The notes under the pieces were generated by a model, which worked only from the letters and a program-made list of their open reading frames with translations, had not been told where the DNA came from and searched no databases. Shown in pieces: positions 1-4,977 of a stretch of DNA of 7,156 nt; position 1 is the stretch's first letter; each line of letters opens with the position of its first letter. Source of the stretch: Dehalococcoidia bacterium (GTDB taxonomy: Bacteria; Chloroflexota; Dehalococcoidia; Plut-88900); NCBI GenBank assembly GCA_012270635.1, contig JAAXHX010000047.1:1-7156 (forward strand). The letters run 5' to 3'. Made by a program: the position numbers and the translations under genes.

Positions 1-774
1 CTGACCCGGAAGCAGTTGAACGCGTCTCGGGCCATGAGCCGGCTCCAGCCCAGGATCCAGGAGATCCGGCAGAAGTACGGCAAGGACTCCCAGAAGGTGA
101 CCCAGGAGACGATGAAGCTGTACAAGGAGGAAGGGGTCAACCCCATCGGGTGCCTGGGCCCGATGGTGGTCCAGCTGCCCATCTGGATAGGTCTCTACCA
201 ATCCATCATCCAGGCGATGCCGAAGAACCCGGAGCGGCTGGTCGACCTTTCGCAGAAGCTCTATTCGTGGCTGCCGGGCGTGCACACGGCGATTCCCCTG
301 AACAAGGGCTTCCTGTGGTTCGACCTCTCGGAGCCCGACCCCACCAACGTGATGCTTCCGTTGCTGGTCGGGGGGTCCATGTGGGTGCAGCAGAAGATGA
401 TGGCCACGGTGTCCACCGACCCGAGACAGATGCAGATGAACCGGATGATGCAGTGGATGATGCCCGTGATGTTCGGGATGATCACTATCGGTTTTCCCAG
501 CGGGCTGGCCCTGTACTGGGTCGTATCCAACGTGATAGGGATTGCGTTGCAATACCGGGCGGCGGGGTGGGGCAACCTGTTCCCTGCGGCCGACGCCGCT
601 GCAGAGCCGGCCAACGTGCGAGGCAACAAGGCCGCCGATAGCTCAAAGGAGATGGTTGTCCATGGAGAGCCTGGAAGTGTCGGCCAAGACAGTGGAGGAA
701 GCGATCGACCTGGCGCTGAAGCAGCTCGACGCAGATCGCGCAGGGGTCGACGTCGTCGTCGTCACAGAGGGTAG
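1..774 (+). CDS. yidC: YidC/Oxa1 membrane protein insertase, 5'-truncated by the window edge
   Basis: This protein inserts and folds membrane proteins, alone or with SecYEG, in the cytoplasmic membrane. The frame is open from base 1, so the N-terminus lies outside the window and the first TTG at 16 is not the true start. The visible 257 residues begin with LTRKQL and the basic amphipathic stretch typical of the family. They continue with a core segment, NPIGCLGPMVVQLPIWIGLY, then a loop, and then membrane segments around a conserved PSGLALYW motif (bases about 496-519). The last 70 or so residues form a hydrophilic tail ending in RRRSRRGRRRRRHRG. Basic C-terminal tails in some YidC/Oxa1 proteins contact ribosomes; a similar role here is inferred. 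The tail codons overlap jag out of frame by 113 bp, which is unusually long. Family assignment is secure; the tail's function is not. Confidence 0.95.
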   Translation: MTRKQLNASRAMSRLQPRIQEIRQKYGKDSQKVTQETMKLYKEEGVNPIGCLGPMVVQLPIWIGLYQSIIQAMPKNPERLVDLSQKLYSWLPGVHTAIPLNKGFLWFDLSEPDPTNVMLPLLVGGSMWVQQKMMATVSTDPRQMQMNRMMQWMMPVMFGMITIGFPSGLALYWVVSNVIGIALQYRAAGWGNLFPAADAAAEPANVRGNKAADSSKEMVVHGEPGSVGQDSGGSDRPGAEAARRRSRRGRRRRRHRG

Positions 775-1321
775 AGCGGGCATTCTCGGCATCGGCAGCG
801 AGCCCGCAAGAGTCAGGGTAACCCCCAAGGAGAAGACCCCCGAGGCCGTATCCATGGCCAAGGAGGTCCTGGAGGAGATGTTCGAGAGGCTGGAGGTGGA
901 CGCCGAAGTCCGGCTGAGGACCAACAGCATCTCCGGCGAAGGCCTGTCCCTGGATATCCTGGGTGACGACTCGGGGCTGCTCATCGGGCGGGGGGGCACG
1001 ACCCTGACCTCTCTGCAGTTCATGGTCAACTTCATCCTCAGCCGTCGGCTGAGCGAGTGGTCTCCCGTGAACATAGACGTGGAGGGCTACCGCCAGCGGC
1101 GGTACAAGTACCTGGAGTCCCTGGCCCAGAGACTGGCCAAGAGGGTGCGCACCACGGGCAGGCCCTACACCCTGGACCCGATGCCCGCCAACGAGCGCCG
1201 GGTCATCCACATGGCCCTGTCCAGGAACTCCCAGGTGACGACGGAGAGCACGGGCGTCGGGAGCGAGCGTCGACTGTCCATCCGGCCCGTGCCCCGGGGC
1301 AGGAGACCCTCCCACAGCTGA
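662..1321 (+). CDS. jag: Jag/KhpB RNA-binding protein (Jag-N, KH and R3H domains)
   Basis: This is the SpoIIIJ-associated protein Jag (also KhpB), a cytoplasmic RNA-binding protein usually encoded next to yidC. The 219 residues show three parts. A Jag-N domain covers about 1-53 and includes ILGIGSEPARVRV. A KH domain covers about 65-142, with its GxxG loop at G109-R110-G111-G112. An R3H domain covers about 147-212, with R179 and H183 as the R-xxx-H pair. The start is ATG 662, chosen because AGGAG at 647-651 sits 10 nt upstream and the product then begins exactly at Jag-N; the longer open frame upstream has no family match. The gene begins inside yidC and is probably translationally coupled to it. 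Length is normal for the family. Its last 160 or so bases are repeated in damaged form at 1601-1751. Confidence 0.95.
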   Translation: MESLEVSAKTVEEAIDLALKQLDADRAGVDVVVVTEGRAGILGIGSEPARVRVTPKEKTPEAVSMAKEVLEEMFERLEVDAEVRLRTNSISGEGLSLDILGDDSGLLIGRGGTTLTSLQFMVNFILSRRLSEWSPVNIDVEGYRQRRYKYLESLAQRLAKRVRTTGRPYTLDPMPANERRVIHMALSRNSQVTTESTGVGSERRLSIRPVPRGRRPSHS

Positions 1322-1324
1322 GCC
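1161..1324 (+). repeat. Direct repeat copy 1: 3' end of jag (intact R3H region)
   Basis: This stretch covers the end of the jag R3H domain, the stop codon and three more bases. It recurs in direct orientation at 1601-1751. Aligning by hand, I count about 132 identities in 151 aligned columns (about 87%) and one 13-nt gap. The longest exact block is 27 nt, starting at the CTGTCCATCC near 1274. Homology ends just after the jag stop codon in both copies; the sequence that follows each copy is different. Confidence 0.9.
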
Positions 1325-1354
1325 ATCGGCGGAACTCCGAAAGGAGGGTCTTAT

Positions 1355-1585
1355 ATGAACGTAGCAGGCATAGTCTCCCTGGTGTTCCTAGTCACAGTCT
1401 GGCTCGCGCCGCTTGGCGTCGCCTTCGGAGTCTTGGGGTTCATTTTGAGCATCTTGGGATACAGAAGGCAACGTTCGGTGGGTTTGGGAACGGGTATGGC
1501 TATAGCAGGCATTGCAACTAGCTCTTTCGGGACTGGGATAGGAATCTTAATTGTGCTTCTCTTGGGTGCATTTGTCTTCGCCTAG
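1355..1585 (+). CDS. Small two-helix membrane protein, DUF4190-like
   Basis: This is a 76-residue, very hydrophobic protein of unknown function. Two predicted membrane helices, about residues 4-35 and 46-75, are joined by a short basic turn (YRRQRS). It is rich in glycine, including small-residue motifs such as G21-xxx-G25, and the layout resembles the small bacterial DUF4190 proteins; this match is by pattern only. The start at ATG 1355 is well supported by AAGGAGG at 1341-1347, 7 nt upstream. It lies 33 nt after jag and ends 2 nt before the ORF containing the degenerate jag fragment, so it is bracketed by the two copies of the jag 3' end. Its codons look more AT-rich than those of jag (for example ATCTTAATTGTGCTTCTC), which fits a separate origin. 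No partner or pathway can be named. Confidence 0.75.
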   Translation: MNVAGIVSLVFLVTVWLAPLGVAFGVLGFILSILGYRRQRSVGLGTGMAIAGIATSSFGTGIGILIVLLLGAFVFA

Positions 1586-1587
1586 GG

Positions 1588-1761
1588 ATGAACGTTGGCG
1601 GGCTCTTCACCCTGGACCCGATGCCCTCCAACGAGCGGCGGGTCAGCCACGTGGTCCTGTCCAGGAAATCCCATCTCACCACCGAGAGCACGGGCGTGGG
1701 CTGTCCATCCGGCCCGTGCCCCGGGGCCGGCGGCCAGCCCACAGCTGAGCCTGTAAGATGA
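1588..1761 (+). pseudogene. Degenerate fragment of jag (R3H domain end)
   Basis: A short frame from ATG 1588 to TGA 1759 encodes 57 residues. Residues about 7-33 (starting FTLDPMPSNERRVSH) match the jag R3H domain, including the R-xxx-H pair. A 13-nt deletion relative to jag, after base 1699 or so, shifts the frame. The remaining homologous DNA (the LSIRPVPRG and HS codons) is therefore read in another frame and the protein ends in unrelated glycine/proline-rich sequence. The KH and Jag-N domains are absent, several differences from jag change amino acids, and no good ribosome binding site precedes the ATG. I read this as a relic of gene duplication or replacement. A translated micro-R3H protein is possible but unsupported. 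Confidence 0.8.
1601..1751 (+). repeat. Direct repeat copy 2: displaced, diverged 3' end of jag
   Basis: This is the partner of the repeat at 1161-1324, in direct orientation and 440 nt downstream at its start. It keeps the homologous stop-codon region (CAGCTGAGCC) but lacks 13 nt internally. The 276 bp between the copies holds only the small membrane protein gene and its ribosome binding site. The arrangement resembles the displaced gene end left when an incoming segment brings its own copy of a target gene's 3' end. Confidence 0.88.
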
Positions 1762-1792
1762 TTGTCTGCTATGCTGAAGACGACATCCGTTT

Positions 1793-1798
1793 GAGGAA
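1793..1798 (+). promoter_or_regulatory. Ribosome binding site deciding a TTG start
   Basis: GAGGAA lies 6 nt before TTG 1805. There is no ATG at the head of this open frame, which opens at 1778 after an in-frame TGA at 1775, so the site supports TTG as the start of the DUF5678-like gene. Confidence 0.6.
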
Positions 1799-1804
1799 TA
1801 CGCA

Positions 1805-2110
1805 TTGACGCTGACGAAGACAGAAGCAGAAAAGCTCTTGGATGCTGTCTGGCAGGTAATCGGCAGATCTGGCGGTCCCATGGACGACGAGGGCGCGGAG
1901 TATGAGGCCGCATGGCTAAGGATGGACCGGGAGCGGGAGGCGTTGACCAGAAAATACCCAGATAGTTGGGTGGCGATGGGAAAAGACGGCGTTGTGGCAG
2001 TGGCAGATTCCCTTGATGACGTTGTTGCCAAGGTCGATGCCCAGGGATTGCGTCGGGGCGCCGTGGACATCAAATTTCTGGAAACCGACCCCTCGCCCAT
2101 GCTGCTGTGA
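1805..2110 (+). CDS. DUF5678-like small protein paired with the aspartyl protease
   Basis: This is a 101-residue soluble protein of unknown biochemical role. The N-terminal half (about 1-48) is charged and helical in appearance. The C-terminal half (about 50-95) has the DUF5678-like pattern KYPDSWVAM, then GVVAVADSLDDVVAKV, then VDIKFLETD. TTG 1805 is the best start, given GAGGAA just upstream and no in-frame ATG near the front. Its stop overlaps the GTG start of the retropepsin-like gene (GTGA at 2107-2110), so the two should be co-translated. Small proteins of this kind are, to my knowledge, often encoded directly upstream of retropepsin-like proteases in Chloroflexota and related bacteria, which suggests they work together as partner, substrate or regulator. 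That role is inferred. Confidence 0.75.
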   Translation: MTLTKTEAEKLLDAVWQVIGRSGGPMDDEGAEYEAAWLRMDREREALTRKYPDSWVAMGKDGVVAVADSLDDVVAKVDAQGLRRGAVDIKFLETDPSPMLL

Positions 2111-2451
2111 TCTCCGGGGTATTTGACGAGCGAGGTCGGCCTTACATAAGGGGAGAACTTGCCATCCCTCGCCTGGCGGCCAAAGGCCACATCACATTCC
2201 TGGTCGATACCGGAGCCGACGGCGCCTATATCCATCCGGAAGACGCCCGAAGAGTCGGTATCCCATTCGAGAGACTTTTGGACGCCGACGTTTCTACGGG
2301 AATCGGTGGAAGAGCGGTCTATTTCCGAGAACCGGCAGCGCTGTCTTTCACCGATGAAGAAGTAACCATACTGGACGTAGTCGATTTGTTAATTGCAGAG
2401 CCGAGTCGAGCAAGCGAAAGCTTCCTTCGTTGCCGGGGCGAGACTTGCTGA
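2107..2451 (+). CDS. Retropepsin-like aspartyl protease, C-terminus lost by frameshift
   Basis: This belongs to the retroviral-type (clan AA) aspartyl proteases, which act as homodimers with one catalytic Asp per subunit. The catalytic motif is clear: FLVDTGADGAYIHPED, with D34-T35-G36. A flap-like region with glycines follows at about 64-72 (STGIGGRAV). The start is GTG 2107, in the GTGA overlap with the upstream gene; the opening ISGVFDERGRPYI fits the family. The frame ends early at 114 residues in an atypical tail (FLRCRGETC). The expected family C-terminus, including the conserved GRD motif, continues in another frame at 2424-2531. One missing base near 2421-2426 explains this; restoring it gives 141 residues. 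As written, the product lacks a segment needed for the fold, so it is either a pseudogene or a sequencing or assembly error. Confidence 0.85.
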   Translation: MISGVFDERGRPYIRGELAIPRLAAKGHITFLVDTGADGAYIHPEDARRVGIPFERLLDADVSTGIGGRAVYFREPAALSFTDEEVTILDVVDLLIAEPSRASESFLRCRGETC

Positions 2452-2531
2452 ATCGGTGGCGCATGGAGTACGACCCAACAAATTCCGCATTGGGGTTCAC
2501 TGTACGTAGCGCCGACCGCACAATGGACTGA
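2424..2531 (+). pseudogene. Out-of-frame C-terminal segment of the retropepsin-like protease
   Basis: Read from CCT 2424 to TGA 2529, this encodes 35 residues: PSLPGRDLLNRW, then RMEYDPTNSALGFTV and a short polar end. The GRD-LLNRW-x-x-YDP pattern is the usual C-terminal helix and strand of bacterial retropepsin-like proteases. It joins the upstream gene at F106 if one base, most simply a C in the TTCCTT run, is restored. No start codon or ribosome binding site supports separate expression. This explains most of what would otherwise look like a 176-nt intergenic gap. Confidence 0.85.
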
Positions 2532-2614
2532 TCGTCTGCCCTAAAATCTCCACCAAGATGATAAAGGTGTCGCCGATTCATCCCGGCGGCTTCCAAATGG
2601 GCAGGCACATTGTC

Positions 2615-2620
2615 AGGAGG
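2615..2620 (+). promoter_or_regulatory. Strong Shine-Dalgarno site deciding the start of the zinc-ribbon gene
   Basis: AGGAGG ends 7 nt before ATG 2628. The alternative TTG at 2610 would place this site inside the coding region, so the ATG is preferred. The protein then begins MYCPTCG, as zinc-ribbon proteins commonly do. Confidence 0.8.
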
Positions 2621-2627
2621 CTATCCG

Positions 2628-3077
2628 ATGTATTGTCCCACCTGCGGAGCAAGGAACGGCGATAGCGTCCGCTTCTGCGGCAACTGCGGCAAAAACCTGG
2701 AAGCGCAGGAACCCTCTGCTCCCGACCCTCAACCCTACGATCCCCCTCCCCCCGAACCCCAACCCTATCGATCATACCGTTTCGAGGCAGAGAGCGGCTT
2801 CGAGCCCCAGGAACAACCCCTGCACATAAACAACTACCTCATTCCGTCTATCCTGGTCACGCTCTTCTGCTGCCTGCCTTTGGGCATAGCTGCTATTATC
2901 TTTGCCGCACAGGTCAACGGGAAGGTCGCCTCAGGTGATATTCCCGGCGCACAGTCGGCGTCCCGCACCGCCCGGACGTTGGTGATTGTATCCGTCGTGC
3001 TGGGGGTGACGATAATTGCCATAGGTGTATTGGTGGGGCTGCTGGGCGAACCCCCGCCCGAGTTGACCAACGGTTGA
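2628..3077 (+). CDS. Zinc-ribbon CD225/dispanin family membrane protein
   Basis: This is a 149-residue protein with three parts. Residues 1-22 form a zinc ribbon with CxxC pairs C3/C6 and C17/C20. Residues about 28-66 are a proline-rich linker with a near-repeated PQPY unit. Residues about 67-139 are a CD225/dispanin domain: a first membrane segment at about 71-95 containing the CCLPLG signature (C81, C82), a cytoplasmic loop with GDIPGAQSASRTAR, and a second membrane segment at about 116-139. Eukaryotic relatives (IFITM proteins) alter membrane properties; the bacterial role is unknown. The start is set by AGGAGG at 2615-2620. The stop lies 3 nt before the DUF2752 gene, and this combination in one transcript suggests a shared membrane function. 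Domain assignment is firm; function is not known. Confidence 0.88.
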   Translation: MYCPTCGARNGDSVRFCGNCGKNLEAQEPSAPDPQPYDPPPPEPQPYRSYRFEAESGFEPQEQPLHINNYLIPSILVTLFCCLPLGIAAIIFAAQVNGKVASGDIPGAQSASRTARTLVIVSVVLGVTIIAIGVLVGLLGEPPPELTNG

Positions 3078-3080
3078 AGC

Positions 3081-3533
3081 ATGGCGCTTAACGCACTAGC
3101 TACCCATAGGCGGTCGGCCCTGCGGAGACACAAGGCCGCGAAGGGACTTGCATACCTGCTAGTTGGCCTGCTGGCCCTGGCCAGCGCGGCCATGCTGTAC
3201 GCTTTCGACCCCCGGGAGCCGGGCAACTACCCGGTGTGCCCATTTCTCGGGCTGACGGGCTATCACTGCCCGGGCTGCGGGACCCTGCGGGCCCTGCACC
3301 AGCTTCTTCACGGAAATATATTCAGCGCCCTGGGGTATAACCCCCTCACGGTGATCTCGCTGCCATTTCTGGCCTACGCCTTTGCCCTCGGGGCCCTGCG
3401 AGCCTTCCGAGCCCCGGCGCCCGCGCCCCTGTTCATCAACCCACGGCTCATCTGGGCGATGTTCTTCGGGATAGCGGCGTTTTGGGCGCTGCGGAACGTG
3501 CCCTTCGGTCCACTCACGATTCTCGCCCCTTGA
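3081..3533 (+). CDS. DUF2752 family membrane protein
   Basis: This is a 150-residue membrane protein of unknown function. The DUF2752 signature is clear: C53-PFLGLTGYH-C63-PG-C66-GTLRALHQLLHG, followed by a membrane segment starting with NPL. Predicted membrane helices are at about 21-42, 87-108 and 122-138, with a basic N-terminus (RRSALRRHK). The three cysteines could bind metal or form disulfides; this is inferred. ATG 3081 follows the zinc-ribbon CD225 gene by 3 nt and lacks a strong ribosome binding site, so translation is probably coupled to that gene. The 61 nt downstream, before the amidohydrolase operon, hold no convincing terminator. Confidence 0.9.
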   Translation: MALNALATHRRSALRRHKAAKGLAYLLVGLLALASAAMLYAFDPREPGNYPVCPFLGLTGYHCPGCGTLRALHQLLHGNIFSALGYNPLTVISLPFLAYAFALGALRAFRAPAPAPLFINPRLIWAMFFGIAAFWALRNVPFGPLTILAP

Positions 3534-3594
3534 CCGGCCCAGACCTGCGAAAAGGGCCTAGACCCTCAACCATCCGACAAGGAGGACTGAATAC

Positions 3595-4977
3595 ATGCCC
3601 AATGCAACGCTGAAGATTGACGACATCCGCTTCATCCTCACCCTGGACCCGGAGCGGAGGATCATGCGGGACGGAGCCATCGTGGTGGACGGAACCGAGA
3701 TCACCCGCATCGGGAAAGCCGCCGACCTCAAAGACGTTTCGGCAGACAGGGTGATTGACGGCTCGGAGATGGTGGCGACGCCCGGCTTCATCAACGGACA
3801 CCTCCACATCTCCTACGCCCACGCGACCCGGGGCATCTTCCCCGACTCCCTGGAGCCGGTGGACTACCTGGGCAACGTGTTCCGCCTGGCCCTCCAGATG
3901 CGCCCCGAGGAGGAGCGCCTCACCTCTCTCCTGGCCCTGACTGAATGCCTGAAGTACGGCACCACCACCGTAGTAGACCCCGGCACGACCCGGAACCCGG
4001 ATGTATGCATGAAGGCGTACGAGGAGTCCGGGGCGAGGGTGATCATCGGGGCGTCGGTGACGGACTTGCCCAACGCCATCAACGTGCCGCTGGTCGGGCT
4101 GGAGGAAGCGGAGCGGTTGATGGAGAGCACGGTCAAGCAGTTTGACGGGGCGCTGGACGGCCGAGTCCGCGCGTGGACGATGCCCGCGGACGTTAGCAGC
4201 TCTTCCAAGGAATTGCTCCGGGCAGCCAAACGGATAGCCGACGACAACGGGACCCGGATGACGATACACTGCGTCAACTCGCCCCAGTCCGTGCAGGCCC
4301 ACCTGGGAAACTACGGGAGGCGGCCAATCGAGTGGCTGGAAGACATCGGCGTTCTGGGCCCGAACGTGCTTCTGGCCCACGTGGTCGGGCTGGACGACTC
4401 GGAAGTCGACTGCGTGGCTAGGTCCGACACCAAGATGGTCATGTGCCCGACGGCGGCCGTGAAGATGGGAGCGGGCACTTCCTCCAGGGGCCGCCTGCCG
4501 GAGATGATCGAAAGAGGGGTGACCGTCGGCCTGGGCACGGACTCGGCGAACAACTCCTGCGTTGCGGAGGTGATGCGCTCCATGTACCTGGCCGCGGTCC
4601 TCTACAAGGACGGTCGGGGGACCACCGGCATGGTCCCGGCGGAGAAGGCCCTGGAAATGGCGACTATCGATGGGGCCCGGGCCCTGGGGCTGGAGTCAGA
4701 CATCGGGTCCCTGGAGGTCGGGAAGAAGGCCGACATCGTTCTCTTCGACACCCGACGTCCGGAGTGGCGCACCCTGTTCAACCCCGTCAACAGCCTGGTA
4801 TACAATGCCGACGGGAGAAGCGTGCACACGGTCCTGGTCGATGGCAGGATTGTGGTCGAGAATCAGAAGCCCACCTTCGTGGACGAGTGGGAGCTGATCG
4901 AGAAGGTGCAGTCGATAGGCGCCGACATGCTCTCCCGTACGGGCACCCGCTTCCCTCAGCCCTGGCCCATAGTCTGA
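3595..4977 (+). CDS. Amidohydrolase of the aminohydrolase/chlorohydrolase type (subtype III)
   Basis: This 460-residue metal-dependent hydrolase belongs to the amidohydrolase superfamily branch that includes SAH/MTA deaminases, guanine deaminases and the triazine hydrolases AtzA/TrzN. It has no signal peptide, so it is probably cytosolic. An N-terminal beta-sandwich segment (about 1-60) leads into the barrel. Probable metal ligands are H69 and H71 (GHLH), H225, H262 (LLAHVVG) and D316 (GLGTDS). The C-terminus returns to the beta-sandwich (LEVGKKADIVLFDT). At H225-CV-N228 the acidic residue of the usual HxxE is Asn. That glutamate normally helps protonate the leaving group, so classical deaminase activity is doubtful. 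AAGGAGG at 3579-3585, 9 nt upstream, supports ATG 3595. It is the first gene of a three-gene operon. The substrate cannot be deduced. Confidence 0.9.
   Translation: MPNATLKIDDIRFILTLDPERRIMRDGAIVVDGTEITRIGKAADLKDVSADRVIDGSEMVATPGFINGHLHISYAHATRGIFPDSLEPVDYLGNVFRLALQMRPEEERLTSLLALTECLKYGTTTVVDPGTTRNPDVCMKAYEESGARVIIGASVTDLPNAINVPLVGLEEAERLMESTVKQFDGALDGRVRAWTMPADVSSSSKELLRAAKRIADDNGTRMTIHCVNSPQSVQAHLGNYGRRPIEWLEDIGVLGPNVLLAHVVGLDDSEVDCVARSDTKMVMCPTAAVKMGAGTSSRGRLPEMIERGVTVGLGTDSANNSCVAEVMRSMYLAAVLYKDGRGTTGMVPAEKALEMATIDGARALGLESDIGSLEVGKKADIVLFDTRRPEWRTLFNPVNSLVYNADGRSVHTVLVDGRIVVENQKPTFVDEWELIEKVQSIGADMLSRTGTRFPQPWPIV

Noticed and set aside
485..1315. Long minus-strand open frame opposite yidC and jag
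   Set aside because: It is antisense to two clearly assigned genes, has no recognisable domain and shows composition expected of a GC-rich shadow frame.
1551..1748. 65-codon plus-strand frame ending in LSIRPVPRG
   Set aside because: Only its last residues match the jag tail; the rest is read out of the homologous frame. It reflects the 13-nt deletion in the jag relic, not a gene.
2348..2608. Minus-strand open frame over the protease tail and the following gap
   Set aside because: The same DNA is explained by the frameshifted C-terminus of the retropepsin-like protease on the plus strand; the minus product has no motif.
2532..2627. Possible promoter or riboswitch in the gap before the zinc-ribbon gene
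   Set aside because: A TAAAAT at 2542-2547 has no -35 partner at a suitable distance, and no stable conserved structure is apparent in 96 nt; only the ribosome binding site is supported.
3548..3575. Possible hairpin AGGGCCTAGACCCT before the amidohydrolase operon as a terminator
   Set aside because: The stem is 3-4 bp and no T run follows.
3639..3651. A third short match to the jag repeat (CACCCTGGACCCG) in the first amidohydrolase
   Set aside because: The match is 13 nt with no homology on either side and encodes an ordinary LTLDP stretch, so it is coincidence.
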